Source of the DNA: an uncultured Chitinophagaceae bacterium
Lineage (GTDB): Bacteria > Bacteroidota > Bacteroidia > Chitinophagales > Chitinophagaceae
Direction of reading: 5' to 3'
DNA: 64,000 nt
NCBI GenBank assembly: GCA_937907395.1
Contig: CALCII010000002.1
Coordinates: 62,001 to 126,000 of the forward strand
Below, one piece after another: positions 36,065-48,714 of this stretch. The translations under genes and the position numbers were made by a program. The notes below the pieces were generated by a model. The model saw nothing but the letters and a program-made list of their open reading frames with translations. It ran no database searches and was not told the DNA's origin. Every line of letters begins with the position of its first letter. Positions within the stretch are counted from its first letter, which is position 1.

Positions 36065-38689
36065 ATGCACACCAGGGAAATCAACCATAAGACCAACCTC
36101 CTTCATCATCCTGAAGCCAACTCCTTACTGGAGCTGATCGAACATACCAAAGACGCCATAGTCCTTTGCGACGCCAACAGGGAAATAGTAAGCTGGAATA
36201 AAGGAGCAGAAAAAATGTTTGGCTATACAAAAGCCGAAGTGTTGCACAAAATTCCTTTGGATCTGGGTTTGCTGACATTATCTCCTGAAGAAATTTCTGA
36301 GTTGGATACATCGCTTTTCACTTCTGAAACATGGAATGGCATAAAAGTTTTTACAACGAAACAAGGGGAAAAAATCTATGGAACAATTACGGCCAATGCA
36401 ATAAAAAATGAATCCGGTGGTTTAAACTCAGTGTTGTTTATTGTGAAAGACGACACCAAAAAGAAGGAGTATACAGAAAAGCTGAAAAAAAATAATTCGC
36501 ATTTAAAAAATAAGTTGATTGAATTTGAAGATAAAATTCATGCGGGAGAACATTTATTGCATTTGTTTATTAAACATACCCCTGCTGCTATTGCAATGTT
36601 TGATCTGCAGATGAATTATTTAGCCGCCAGCCAGAACTGGATCAAAAAATTTAATATGCCGGCAGGCCGTTTTATAGGACATTGCCACTATGATTTTTTC
36701 CCACATATTAATGAGGAGGTGAAAGAAGCCCACCAGCGTTCTTTAAGCGGAGAGGTGGTGAAAAATGAAGAATTTTTATATAAATCTCCTACCGGAAATG
36801 AATACTGGCATCGCTGGGAAACGCACCCATGGCACACTGCTACAGGAGAAATAGGCGGTATTGTTATTTTCATTGAAGACATCACCAATAAAAAACTCAC
36901 CGAAAGTTTTATTACAAAAAGTGAGGAACAATATAAAAATCTTATTGAGCGCATTTCTGATGGTTTTATAGCCGTTGATACAAGTTGGCGTGTAACCTTT
37001 ATTAACAGGACGGCCGAGGAAATACTTCGACAACCGGAAGGTTATTTATTAGGAAAGCAGTTCTGGAATGAATTTCCCGAGACTGTTGGTAAATCATTCT
37101 ACAACGCCTATCACAAAGCACTTGCTCAACAGGAACATGTTTTCATCGAAGATTATTCCATACTTGCCGGGAAATGGGTGCAGGTAAATGTATACCCATC
37201 ACCAACAGGGTTATCTGTTTTTTTTAAAGACATTTCAAAAGAAAAAGAAGCTGAATTAAAAGCAAAGAAAAATACAGATTTACTAAACCTTACCCTTACA
37301 TCGGCACTCGATGCACTGGTTTATACAAATAAGGAAGGAAAAATCATCAACTGGAACAAACAGGCAGAGATGATGTTTGGATGGAAAGCAGATGAAATAA
37401 TTGGCAGCAGTATTTGTGAAACAATTGTGCCCGAGAGATACAAAGAGGAGCTCGTTGTTTTGCAGGAGGACGGGAAAAAACATTGCCCCTGGCCTGAGGT
37501 TAATAAATTAATTGAGATAACGGTGCTTACAAAAGTGGGCGACGAATTCCCTTGTGAGTTATTTGTTGCTTCATTACAGGAAGAGTCTGAAACCATTTAC
37601 TGTGCGTTTATCAGGGATATCAGCGACCGCAAAAAAAACGAAGAAGAAATTATAAAGAGCCATGCCCAATTAAAAGAAGCGCAGGAGTTTGCGCATGTTG
37701 GGTATTGGGAATTAGACCCGATTACCCAACAATCTAATTGGTCTGATGAAGCATACAGAATCTTTGGGATCGAACCCGGCAGCTTGAACATGACCGTTCC
37801 AGAATTATTGAACTTAGTTCATCCGGAAGACCTTTCAAGCCTTGTGAAGCAAATTGAAAAACTGGAAAAGACACACAAAAGCAGCTTGCTTTATCATCGT
37901 ATTTTACGTAAGAACGGAGAAGTCAGATACGTTTATACTAACGTAAACTTCAAGATGAATCATTCTGGTGTTCCTGTGTTGGTGTATGGAGTGACCCATG
38001 ATGTTACAGAACTCAAAAAGCTGGAAATGGAGATGCAGGAACAAAAGAAGAAAGAGAACCGGAAATTGCTGGCTGCTACAATGGACGCCCAGGAACGGGA
38101 ACGGAAGAATATTGGAGAAGAACTGCACGATAATGTAAACCAGATCCTGGTTGCAACGGAACTATATCTCTCCAGTATTGCAACCCGTTCTCCTAATACA
38201 AAATCACTTCTTTCAAAATGTATTCAGAATATTCAGAATGTAATTCGTGAAAACAGGAAAATTTCTCATGAACTGGTTCAACCGGATTTTGATGATCAAT
38301 CCCTCATAGAAAAAATCACTTCTTTATCCAATGCTATGTTGAAGGATGCCGGAATCAATATTACCATACAGGATTCCCGAATCAATGAAGAACGAATAAG
38401 CAAAAAACTGAAGCTGGCAATCTACCGGATCTTCCAGGAGCAATACACCAATATCATCAGGCATTCAAAAGCAAAATCAGTCTCTGTTTCATTTCATAAT
38501 GATAAGAAGACGTTGAAAATCCGCATCACCGATGATGGTAAAGGAACGAACCAGGATCAACTCACCGATGGTATCGGACTTAAAAACATCAAAAGCAGGC
38601 TTAGCCTGTATGATGGAAAAGCAACCATATCCACTGCACCCGGAAAAGGATTTACCTTACAACTGAATATTCCGTTATCAATTACCTGA
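36065..38689 (+). CDS. Multi-PAS sensor histidine kinase (HisKA_3)
   Basis: An 874-residue soluble kinase. It has about five PAS modules in series, for example HTKDAIVLCDANREIVSWNK (about 26-45), RISDGFIAVDTSWRVTFINR, SALDALVYTNKEGKIINWNK and a PAC-containing PAS_3 near 540-660. The last is followed by a HisKA_3 domain (NIGEELHDNVNQILVATELYL, His near 692) and a GHKL ATPase (DDGKGTNQDQLTDGIGLKNI). No membrane segment is visible. No response regulator lies next to it, so it is an orphan kinase in this window. Confidence 0.92.
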   Translation: MHTREINHKTNLLHHPEANSLLELIEHTKDAIVLCDANREIVSWNKGAEKMFGYTKAEVLHKIPLDLGLLTLSPEEISELDTSLFTSETWNGIKVFTTKQGEKIYGTITANAIKNESGGLNSVLFIVKDDTKKKEYTEKLKKNNSHLKNKLIEFEDKIHAGEHLLHLFIKHTPAAIAMFDLQMNYLAASQNWIKKFNMPAGRFIGHCHYDFFPHINEEVKEAHQRSLSGEVVKNEEFLYKSPTGNEYWHRWETHPWHTATGEIGGIVIFIEDITNKKLTESFITKSEEQYKNLIERISDGFIAVDTSWRVTFINRTAEEILRQPEGYLLGKQFWNEFPETVGKSFYNAYHKALAQQEHVFIEDYSILAGKWVQVNVYPSPTGLSVFFKDISKEKEAELKAKKNTDLLNLTLTSALDALVYTNKEGKIINWNKQAEMMFGWKADEIIGSSICETIVPERYKEELVVLQEDGKKHCPWPEVNKLIEITVLTKVGDEFPCELFVASLQEESETIYCAFIRDISDRKKNEEEIIKSHAQLKEAQEFAHVGYWELDPITQQSNWSDEAYRIFGIEPGSLNMTVPELLNLVHPEDLSSLVKQIEKLEKTHKSSLLYHRILRKNGEVRYVYTNVNFKMNHSGVPVLVYGVTHDVTELKKLEMEMQEQKKKENRKLLAATMDAQERERKNIGEELHDNVNQILVATELYLSSIATRSPNTKSLLSKCIQNIQNVIRENRKISHELVQPDFDDQSLIEKITSLSNAMLKDAGINITIQDSRINEERISKKLKLAIYRIFQEQYTNIIRHSKAKSVSVSFHNDKKTLKIRITDDGKGTNQDQLTDGIGLKNIKSRLSLYDGKATISTAPGKGFTLQLNIPLSIT

Positions 38690-38814
38690 TATTATAATTA
38701 CAAAACACATTCATACCTTACTTCAATTGCATTCACAGGTACTACTGATCAGCATCAGGAATTAAAGACCATTGTGTGATTACCTTTATGCCACATTTAT
38801 AAAAACCACCTTTT

Positions 38815-39498
38815 ATGCAAATTCGCTCCTGTCTGGTATTCGCATTGTTATCTCTTTTAATTCATAATCAAAGCTCCGCACAGGATAGTCCGGCCACTTG
38901 CAAAGTGGAAGTAAAAGAATTAACAGGTACTTATACAGGCGATTGTAAAAACGGGTTGGCCAATGGCAAAGGGGAAGCAAAAGGAATGCACCACTATACA
39001 GGGCAATTTAAAAAAGGATTTCCCTATGGAAACGGTACTTATTATTACAACGAAAACGAATACTATACAGGCAACTTTCAAAATGGAGTGAAAGAAGGAA
39101 AGGGCGAAATGCATTACATCAAAGACGGTAAGGACAGTGTGATCAAAGGATACTGGAGCGGAAACGAATACAGGGGCAAGTCCTATAAAACTTATTCCAT
39201 CATTGATATGCCTTTTTACGACCGGGTGGATATACAACCATCGGATGGGCCGGGTAATACCATCACCGTTATTACAACAGCCACTATTGAATTATTTGGT
39301 GTGAGAGAAATTATTGCCACCGATGGAAGTTTTATCCGGAAAGTAAATACGTTTACAGGTAATTTTATGTCGACCACTATTTATGAGCTGAGTAAATTTC
39401 CCGTAAGGCTGATGATTATTTTCAGCGATGGAAAACAAACACAACTGGAATTATTTAAAAATGCCAATTGGGAAATGCGCCTGTTCCAAAATAAATAA
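38815..39498 (+). CDS. Exported MORN-repeat protein
   Basis: A 227-residue protein with a signal peptide ending near SSAQ and at least three MORN-type repeats (YTGDCKNGLANGKGEAKG, YTGQFKKGFPYGNGTYYY, YTGNFQNGVKEGKGEMHY). The C-terminal 110 residues form a separate beta-rich domain. Only 2 bases separate it from yqgE. Confidence 0.82.
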   Translation: MQIRSCLVFALLSLLIHNQSSAQDSPATCKVEVKELTGTYTGDCKNGLANGKGEAKGMHHYTGQFKKGFPYGNGTYYYNENEYYTGNFQNGVKEGKGEMHYIKDGKDSVIKGYWSGNEYRGKSYKTYSIIDMPFYDRVDIQPSDGPGNTITVITTATIELFGVREIIATDGSFIRKVNTFTGNFMSTTIYELSKFPVRLMIIFSDGKQTQLELFKNANWEMRLFQNK

Positions 39499-39500
39499 CA

Positions 39501-39986
39501 ATGATTGCTCCCGGCACCATATTAATCAGCTCTCCTTCCCTGCAGGATCCCAACTTTCAGAACACAGTGGTGCTGATTGCAGAAAGTAATGCAAACGGGC
39601 ACCTGGGATTTGTGCTCAATCAAAAACACGATCGCCGGTTAAATGACCTTGTTGAATTCAGCGACAGCCTTCCTTTTCCTTTGTTTGTTGGCGGACCGGT
39701 AGACCAGGAGCACCTGTACTTTATTCATCGTCGCCACGATCTTATCCCGGGTGGATCTGTAATTACAGAAGACTTATTGCTGGGTGGTGATTTCAAAGAA
39801 GCACTTCAATGCATCAATAGTAAAACCATCGACAGTACTTCTGTTAAACTTTTTACCGGTTACTGTGGCTGGGATGCAGGTGAGCTCGAAGCCGAGATAG
39901 AAGAAGGAAGCTGGATTGCTGCAAACAGCCCGTACACAGTTGCCTTTGATGATATAGTGCCACCTTTAACAAACCTGTTGGGTTAA
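39501..39986 (+). CDS. yqgE: YqgE/AlgH family protein
   Basis: A 161-residue protein with the family features: start MIAPGTILISSPSLQDPNFQNTVVLI, then HLGFVLNQ, LFVGGPV and LFTGYCGWDAGELEAEI. Cytoplasmic; biochemical role unresolved. Confidence 0.92.
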   Translation: MIAPGTILISSPSLQDPNFQNTVVLIAESNANGHLGFVLNQKHDRRLNDLVEFSDSLPFPLFVGGPVDQEHLYFIHRRHDLIPGGSVITEDLLLGGDFKEALQCINSKTIDSTSVKLFTGYCGWDAGELEAEIEEGSWIAANSPYTVAFDDIVPPLTNLLG

Positions 39987-40024
39987 TTATTGTTGCAGAT
40001 ATGCTGCATTCTTTACTTTTAAGG

Positions 40025-40546
40025 ATGAACCGTTTTCTGTTTCTGATCACAATCCTCGTTACAAATTTTTGTTCGGCACAAACCACAAACACTAATTCCC
40101 GTTTTGCCGGAAAAGGTTTTATCATTGAGTTCCCTTCCTCCTGGAGCCTCGATACGTCACATATGATGAAAACCGAATGCATTCTTTTTGCAAGTCCGGA
40201 AGGCGATAATGATCGTTTCAGGGAAAATATAAATGTTCTCATTCAGCCATTAGGTGACCCCTTGTTTTCACTTGAAAAATATAAAACCATCAGTGAGCAA
40301 CAACTAACACATTTACCGGGCAAAATTGAAACCGAAGAGTCGGCTATCATTCTTAAAGACGGCAAAACCTATTATCGCATGAGCTATGTGCTTTCTCAGG
40401 AACAGTTTCAATTGCATATTACTTCCATTTGCTATATTAAAAATGCAAAAGCCTTTCTCGTAACCTTCACTACCGAAGCGGCTAAATACGAAACCTACAA
40501 AAACGAAGGAGAGAAAGTGCTGGCATCTTTTCAACTGTCAGATTAA
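40025..40546 (+). CDS. Exported hypothetical protein, PsbP/DcrB-like
   Basis: A 173-residue protein with signal peptide MNRFLFLITILVTNFCSA. The mature part (GFIIEFPSSWSLDTS ... INVLIQPLGDP ... AFLVTFTTEAAKYETYK ... VLASFQLSD) has the layout of PsbP/DcrB-type domains, which start with FxIxxPxxW. An ATG at 40001 would add eight residues; the later one gives the better signal peptide. Confidence 0.72.
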   Translation: MNRFLFLITILVTNFCSAQTTNTNSRFAGKGFIIEFPSSWSLDTSHMMKTECILFASPEGDNDRFRENINVLIQPLGDPLFSLEKYKTISEQQLTHLPGKIETEESAIILKDGKTYYRMSYVLSQEQFQLHITSICYIKNAKAFLVTFTTEAAKYETYKNEGEKVLASFQLSD

Positions 40547-40673
40547 TTCATCTGCCCCCCTGTTTGTTATTACTCAAGTCTGCCTCAATAGAAATACACT
40601 ACATTAAGGAACTTTGTTCCGTTTGCTTCTGCAATGCTAAAAGAAAGTGGTTAGGTATTTTTTAGCGGATGTA

Positions 40674-41510
40674 TTATACAGCTGATCCTTCATTCGTTAA
40701 GCCCGGCTTTTTTTGCAAAACCGAAAGACATGCTTGTCTGCCCAACTCAATCAACTGTGCTCCTAAATGAAAATCAAATACAGAACAGGCAGACCTTGGT
40801 ATTTCCACAAGTATTTCCGGTTGATATTTCTCAATCATCAGTTCGGTTAAACGGTCCTGTGTAAAATCATAAGAAGTATTGATCAGATCCAGCACATTAT
40901 ACACAGGTGGTGCAGTGGTGGTTTCTTCAGCATCAGGATCGGGCTGGTGCTTTTTCTGATGGGCATTGATATTCACGGCCACCACCCAGTCCTCCCCGTT
41001 CTGTTTCTGTACAAGGTTTAATGGCAATGGATTTAACACACCTCCATCCACCAGGTAGGTCTGCTGATCAAGTACCGGTGTAAACACACCCGGTATTCCA
41101 ACAGATGCCCGGAGTGCTTTGTACAAATCGCCACTGTTATAATGTACTTCCTTACGGTGAAGGATATCCGTAGCAACAGCTGTAAACGGAATGCGGAAAT
41201 GCTCAATCGTTTGATCACCGGTAAACTCCCGCAGCTTCAGTAATATTTTATCCCCTTTTACAAATCCTGCTTTTGTAAACGTAAAATCAAACAGGCTGAA
41301 AAGTTTTGATTTATTCAATGTGAGCAGCCATTCTTTGTATTCTTTTAAGTAACCCGCCGCATACAATCCGCCTACTACTGCCCCCATTGAACAGCCGGTA
41401 ATGCTGGCAATTTCAAACTGATATTCTTCCAACACTTCTATCACACCAATATGTGCCATACCACGGGCGCCACCGCTTCCCAAAACCAGATGCACTTTAC
41501 GACCATTCAT
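40674..41510 (-). CDS. Patatin-like phospholipase
   Basis: A 278-residue serine hydrolase with LVLGSGGARGMAHIG (oxyanion hole), GCSMGAVVGG (nucleophile Ser in GxSxG) and the catalytic Asp in YLVDGGVLNPLP. No signal peptide; related to RssA-type cytoplasmic patatins. Expected to hydrolyse acyl ester bonds of lipids. Confidence 0.92.
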   Translation of the reverse strand: MNGRKVHLVLGSGGARGMAHIGVIEVLEEYQFEIASITGCSMGAVVGGLYAAGYLKEYKEWLLTLNKSKLFSLFDFTFTKAGFVKGDKILLKLREFTGDQTIEHFRIPFTAVATDILHRKEVHYNSGDLYKALRASVGIPGVFTPVLDQQTYLVDGGVLNPLPLNLVQKQNGEDWVVAVNINAHQKKHQPDPDAEETTTAPPVYNVLDLINTSYDFTQDRLTELMIEKYQPEILVEIPRSACSVFDFHLGAQLIELGRQACLSVLQKKPGLTNEGSAV

Positions 41511-41613
41511 AAATGGAAGTTACAACGATACCTTGTTCTCACCAACGAAGATCCGATGCTTTAACAATCAATTTCAACAGCAATGTTTGTGATGGTTACC
41601 TTTAGTATCAGAA

Positions 41614-41961
41614 ATGAATACTATGAGTACTATCCCCTTCCGTGTTATTGATTGGACCACCGTTTTACCAACCACCCATGCAGGAGAAACCGGAAATGCA
41701 CTCTGGCAAACACTGCAATACCCGGGCCTCCGGATCAGGATTGTGGAATACAGTGCCGGTTACCTGGCCGATCATTGGTGCCGGAAGGGACATATCGTTC
41801 ACTGCCTGGAAGGTTCGTTTACTACAGAACTTGAAACGGGTGAAGCGTTTTTGTTAAACAAAGGCATGACTTATATTGTATCAGACAATCTCAGTTCGCA
41901 TCGTTCCGTTTCTGAACAGGGTGTGAAATTGTTAATCATTGATGGTGATTTTCTGCAATAA
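41614..41961 (+). CDS. DHCW-motif cupin protein
   Basis: A 115-residue single-domain cupin. The motif AGYLADHWCRKGHIVHCLEG holds the conserved Asp-His-Trp-Cys residues of this small family and probable metal ligands. Function unknown. Confidence 0.82.
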   Translation: MNTMSTIPFRVIDWTTVLPTTHAGETGNALWQTLQYPGLRIRIVEYSAGYLADHWCRKGHIVHCLEGSFTTELETGEAFLLNKGMTYIVSDNLSSHRSVSEQGVKLLIIDGDFLQ

Positions 41962-41974
41962 TCAATGTATAAAA

Positions 41975-41999
41975 AAAGCGGCTTCAATGAAGCCGCTTT
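41975..41999. terminator. Convergent terminator hairpin
   Basis: AAAGCGGCTTC (41975-41985) and GAAGCCGCTTT (41989-41999) form a perfect 11-bp stem with an AAT loop. Seven A on the left give a T-tract for the minus-strand gene; the T-tract on the plus side is short. Confidence 0.85.
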
Positions 42000-42020
42000 A
42001 AACCAAACGAACCATTATCA

Positions 42021-45000
42021 CTATTGTATAATAATTGAAACAGACTCATCGTTCACCTGCACACGGTATACCGCTTTTGGAAGTTTTGAAAGATCCAGCA
42101 CATGTGTACCTTGTTTCAGTGTTTTTTGTTGCACCATCACGCCCAGCAAATTGTAAACACGGATGGTTGCATCTTCACTCAGCTGCACTTGTAGTTGCCC
42201 GTTAGTAACCGGGTTGGGATACAATCGGAACGAAGCCACAGTACCAAAATTCACCGACACTACTTTACTGTAGCTTTGACGTCCATCGGCATCTACCTGC
42301 AGGATGCGGTAATAGTTCACACCATTCACCGGTGACCCATGTATATGATTGTATTGCTGAGTTGTGTTACTGTTGCCTGCTGCTGCCACGGTAGCAATAT
42401 TGTTCCAATGAACAGCATCGATGCTGTGTTGCACCACAAAACGATCGGCACCTTGTTCACTGGCTGTGCTCCAGTTGAGATTCGTTACTTTACCCTGCTT
42501 TTGTGCGGTAAAGCTGAGCCAGCTCACAGGTAGCGTGGTACTTGGATCAAGAATGGAAAACGGAGAGAAGGTTCCTGTATATCCCGTATAAGTAAGACTG
42601 GTTGCTGTGGAGGATGTGGTTCCGTTTTGTTTCACCCATGCACCATCGTAATGGAATAAGGATTTACTTCCCAACACATGGTTTTCTTCACCACTGTTCC
42701 AATGGAATTCAAAATCAATTCCGCTGCCACCATTGGGATTTGCTTTCCCAATATGCCAGGTTCTTCTGATATGATTGTTCCCCACCAGCACACCACTGTT
42801 GGCATCGTTATAAACTGCATCCACCACACGTACATCAAAATCATCATCGGCACCGCTGTTGTTGGTAATGGTAACAGGATTGAAAGCGCTGTTGCCTGTT
42901 GCAAAACTGAAAGAGCTTCCATCGCTTATACGTTTCCGTAATGTGCCGGCTCCGTTTGTTTGAATATAGTTGGTTGCATCGGCACCTGTAATGGTTCCGC
43001 CCAATGTGAGATGATTGCCGTTGAGTTTGATTTTCACACCGGCCCCATTGAATACAATATTACCCGCATTCCAGTTGGATGGAATTTCCAGGTCCTGTGC
43101 GGCCGTCGGACTCATATAAATATCCATACCTTCTGCAGGAACCAGTCCGTTGTCCCAGTTATTTCCTTCGGCAAAAGTGTTGTTCTGGCTACCATTCCAC
43201 TGCGGGCAACCGGTTGTATATCCCTGCCATTTCAGGAAGGGAAACTGTCCGTTATCACTATTATTAATCCCCCATATATTCTCTGTGCCATTGGTTGTTT
43301 CACACTGCATGTCCCAACCATAGTTGAAGAAGGTGGTGAATTGTTGCATATCATTTTCGGCCAGGCCATCTCCTCCGTAATTGTTCCAATAGTAATTGCG
43401 GTAGTAATTAAAGTAACAGTTGCTTACCGGATCTCCCGAAGCTGTATAGCCCAGTATAATATTGATTTCACCATAATACATAGCATATGCATTCAGGTCG
43501 GCAGAAACATAGAGTTTCGATAAACTACCTCCATTCGAAACACCTGCAATACCACCTGTGTATTGAATCATTCCGTTCATATCATCCCAGATGGTTCCGA
43601 TATAATAGGAATTCGTAAATGCTGTTTGATCAGCCGCAGCCACTAAACCTCCGTTATAGTGATAGAAAGCGTCACCATGGTTGGTGATATTAGCAATGGA
43701 AAATGATTGATCCACTACTGTACCGCCGTTGCATTGCAGGTAACCAGCAATACCTCCCATGTATATTTCATCATATCCTGTATAGCCGGATCCATTGATG
43801 CTGCCGCTGCTGCCCAGTTTGCTGAAAGTGCAGGTGCCATTTGCATAAGGAGCAAACGGTGCCACATAACGGGCGCCACTGATATTCACATCTTTCAGCA
43901 TCAGGTTCTTAATGGTAACATTAGAGCAATTGCCAAACAAACCGGAATAAAGCTCATTTGTACGGTTGATGTAGAGATTACTGATCGTGTGACCGTTACC
44001 GTCATAGTTTCCGGTAAACGCATCATATTCACTTCCTATGGGTAACCAGCCTTGCCCGGAATTATAACAGGAAGTGGAAGTAACCACTGCATCAATATCG
44101 GCTGTTTGTTTATAATATTTATCAAACCTGGAAGGATCCTCTCCGATCCATAACAGTTCTTCGAAAGAAGAAATGAGATAAGGGTCTTCTTCTGTACCGT
44201 CACCAGCCGGCATAACAGAAACAGGGCCGGCAAATACCGTTACTTTAATACTGTTGGAAACAGCTGCACCACCATCCACCTGTAAGCGGTACCAACGGTC
44301 TTGTGTAAGCGAACCCATCTGTGCCATTGAAAGCTGAGTGGTGGTTGCTCCGCTGATATCATTCCAGCTATTGTTATCATCAGAATATTGCCATTGCAGG
44401 CTGGTTCCATAAAAACCAGTCACGTTAAGCGGAGAAGGTTGTGTACCGGAGCAAATCGTTTGATCAGAACTTACTGTTCCGCCGGATACAGGGTACCCGT
44501 AGCTGATTTCCACTTTACCGCCATTCGTCCAGCTGATATATGCGTTTTCAAAAATTCCGGTTGCACCTGTAACAGCATTTCCACCACGGTATCCGCCGTA
44601 ACCGGCACGTTCTGCGCCATAAGGAAATGTGCCGCCACCAACAGAACCATACTGTCCGCCGCCACCACCACCGCCACCGCCACCATCGGCAGGAGCAGAT
44701 GCGCCATTACCACCATTATTCAATGTACCGTTGGCTGAAGTGCCGGCATTACCCGGCTGGCCAGAGCCCCAGTAGTTGGCCATACCGCCGCCACCACCGG
44801 CGCCACCGGCAATAAATTTTACAACAGAGTTTACTGTTACAATCGTTGCAGCACCGCCACCACCGCCACCGCCGGATGAACCATTGGGACCGGCATTACC
44901 GCCATTACCTCCATTGTAATTGGTATTATAAGGAGAAACACCCCCGGTACCGCCTCCCGAATTGTTAACACTGTTGGCACCATTGGTACCCTTACCGCCG

Positions 45001-45272
45001 GGATAAATATCTATGATATCTCCCGGTGTTACTGTATAAGATGCATAGATATAACCAACCGGACCGGCAGCCGGATTGTAACATCCGTTACCACAGTCTT
45101 GTCCGCCCACGCCACCACCACCGCCATATACTTTAATGACGATACTGGTAACACCCGATGGTACCGTCCACGAAGAGGTGCTTGTGTAGGTTGTGGTTGT
45201 TTGTGCTGTTGATGTAAAAAAGAGGAAAAGAAAGAGATAGGCAAATACGCCGCTACGCAGATGAAGGTTCAT
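42021..45272 (-). CDS. Large glycine-rich T9SS cargo protein with GLUG-like repeats
   Basis: About 1083 residues with signal peptide (SGVFAYLFLFLFFTSTAQ). After an N-terminal beta domain comes a highly glycine-rich stretch (runs of up to ten Gly). Then come an Ig-like domain (VSSDQTICSGTQPSPLNVTGF), a section with GLUG-type repeats (FTGNYDGNGHTISNLYI), a beta-helix-like part, and the C-terminal type IX sorting domain (SFRLYPNPVTNGQLQVQLSEDA). It should be exported by T9SS and anchored to or released from the surface. Probable adhesin; the ligand is unknown. The start at 45272 gives the signal peptide. Confidence 0.87.
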   Translation of the reverse strand: MNLHLRSGVFAYLFLFLFFTSTAQTTTTYTSTSSWTVPSGVTSIVIKVYGGGGGVGGQDCGNGCYNPAAGPVGYIYASYTVTPGDIIDIYPGGKGTNGANSVNNSGGGTGGVSPYNTNYNGGNGGNAGPNGSSGGGGGGGAATIVTVNSVVKFIAGGAGGGGGMANYWGSGQPGNAGTSANGTLNNGGNGASAPADGGGGGGGGGGQYGSVGGGTFPYGAERAGYGGYRGGNAVTGATGIFENAYISWTNGGKVEISYGYPVSGGTVSSDQTICSGTQPSPLNVTGFYGTSLQWQYSDDNNSWNDISGATTTQLSMAQMGSLTQDRWYRLQVDGGAAVSNSIKVTVFAGPVSVMPAGDGTEEDPYLISSFEELLWIGEDPSRFDKYYKQTADIDAVVTSTSCYNSGQGWLPIGSEYDAFTGNYDGNGHTISNLYINRTNELYSGLFGNCSNVTIKNLMLKDVNISGARYVAPFAPYANGTCTFSKLGSSGSINGSGYTGYDEIYMGGIAGYLQCNGGTVVDQSFSIANITNHGDAFYHYNGGLVAAADQTAFTNSYYIGTIWDDMNGMIQYTGGIAGVSNGGSLSKLYVSADLNAYAMYYGEINIILGYTASGDPVSNCYFNYYRNYYWNNYGGDGLAENDMQQFTTFFNYGWDMQCETTNGTENIWGINNSDNGQFPFLKWQGYTTGCPQWNGSQNNTFAEGNNWDNGLVPAEGMDIYMSPTAAQDLEIPSNWNAGNIVFNGAGVKIKLNGNHLTLGGTITGADATNYIQTNGAGTLRKRISDGSSFSFATGNSAFNPVTITNNSGADDDFDVRVVDAVYNDANSGVLVGNNHIRRTWHIGKANPNGGSGIDFEFHWNSGEENHVLGSKSLFHYDGAWVKQNGTTSSTATSLTYTGYTGTFSPFSILDPSTTLPVSWLSFTAQKQGKVTNLNWSTASEQGADRFVVQHSIDAVHWNNIATVAAAGNSNTTQQYNHIHGSPVNGVNYYRILQVDADGRQSYSKVVSVNFGTVASFRLYPNPVTNGQLQVQLSEDATIRVYNLLGVMVQQKTLKQGTHVLDLSKLPKAVYRVQVNDESVSIIIQ

Positions 45273-45394
45273 TGGATTTTGGATTTTAAAGGTCAATAAT
45301 CTGTTTCAAAAATAGCTGCAGGTTATAAAATATACAATAAGCACTAACCTGTAATTTATTCTAAGCACTATTGACAGTACCGCATAAACGAAGA

Positions 45395-45425
45395 CAAAAA
45401 AAAGCAGCCCGTTTCCGGACTGCTT
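45395..45425 (-). terminator. Terminator of katG
   Basis: AAGCAGCCCG (45402-45411) pairs with CGGACTGCTT (45416-45425) with one mismatch and a four-base loop. On the minus strand eight or more T follow. Confidence 0.82.
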
Positions 45426-45450
45426 CTATTCTTAAAACAAGTCTGCTCTT

Positions 45451-47664
<2,214 letters not shown>

Positions 47665-47765
47665 TTAATGTATTGATTAAAGATTTGTTTAAGAAACAAA
47701 GACGAAATGCAATCAAAAGTAAAGCAGCAACCACTATAAATCAAATTGATTATTTTTATGATCAT

Positions 47766-47780
47766 ATAGTTTTTGTCTAT
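47766..47780. promoter_or_regulatory. Candidate OxyR-binding half-operator
   Basis: ATAG-N7-CTAT matches the OxyR half-operator (ATAGntnnnanCTAT) except for G in place of the inner A. It is the only such motif seen in the 123-bp katG-oxyR gap, and its last two bases coincide with the first two of the oxyR start codon (ATG at 47779). It could serve activation of katG and autorepression of oxyR. Confidence 0.55.
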
Positions 47781-48714
47781 GACCTTAACCCAACTGGAAT
47801 ACATTGTCGCCCTCGATACCTGGCGCCATTTTGCAGTGGCAGCCGAGAAATGTTTTGTAACCCAGCCCACCCTCAGTATGCAGATCCAGAAACTGGAAGA
47901 AGAGCTGGGCGTGAAATTGTTTGACCGCACCAAACAACCGGTGATCCCCACCGAAATTGGTAATGGCATCCTCGCACAGGCACGCACTGTGTTACGGGAA
48001 GCCGAGCTGATCAAACAACTCATCAGCGATCAGAAAGATACGTTGAGTGGTGAGTTGCGCATTGGCATCATTCCCACACTGGCGCCTTATTTGTTGCCGC
48101 CCTTATATAAAACCATGCGGCAGAAATATCCCAAGCTCAACCTGGTGATCAAAGAATCTATTACAGAAGACCTGATACAGGAGCTGAAAAACAACCGTCT
48201 CGATTGCGGCATTGTGGTAACACCGTTGAAAGATGCCTCTATCAAAGAAGATGTGATGTTTTATGAAGAGTTGTTTGTGTATGTATCGGCAAAGAATGCT
48301 TTGAGCGAAAAGAAATATGTACTGGCTGCGGAGCTTGACCCGAATCAATTGTGGTTACTGGAAGAAGGGCATTGTTTCCGTTCGCAGATACTTAATTTAT
48401 GTGAGCTGAGGCGAAGTACCGATTTTCAGTTCCGTTACGAAACCGGAAATATTGAAACCCTGAAGCGCATGGTGGATAAAAGCGATGGCATTACCATTTT
48501 ACCCGAGCTGGCGGTGATGGAATTTACCAAGTCGCAACACAAACTGGTGAAACGGTTGAAGCAGCCAAGTCCGGCCCGTGAAGTGAGCCTGGTTACGCAC
48601 CGGGATCATATTAAAACCCGCCTTATCCAAACATTGAAAGAGGAGATATTGCAGATTGTTCCAAAGCAGATGCAGAAGCTGAATAATAAGAAAGTGGTGG
48701 AGATAAATTATTGA
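47779..48714 (+). CDS. oxyR: Hydrogen-peroxide sensor OxyR (LysR family)
   Basis: A 311-residue LysR-type activator. The N-terminal winged helix is clear (HFAVAAEKCFVTQPTLSMQIQKLEEELG). The regulatory domain contains Cys199 and Cys208 in EGHCFRSQILNLCEL, the same numbers and spacing as the redox pair of E. coli OxyR. The ATG at 47779 gives the typical start MTLTQLEYIVALD. It is divergent from katG, its expected target. Confidence 0.93.
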   Translation: MTLTQLEYIVALDTWRHFAVAAEKCFVTQPTLSMQIQKLEEELGVKLFDRTKQPVIPTEIGNGILAQARTVLREAELIKQLISDQKDTLSGELRIGIIPTLAPYLLPPLYKTMRQKYPKLNLVIKESITEDLIQELKNNRLDCGIVVTPLKDASIKEDVMFYEELFVYVSAKNALSEKKYVLAAELDPNQLWLLEEGHCFRSQILNLCELRRSTDFQFRYETGNIETLKRMVDKSDGITILPELAVMEFTKSQHKLVKRLKQPSPAREVSLVTHRDHIKTRLIQTLKEEILQIVPKQMQKLNNKKVVEINY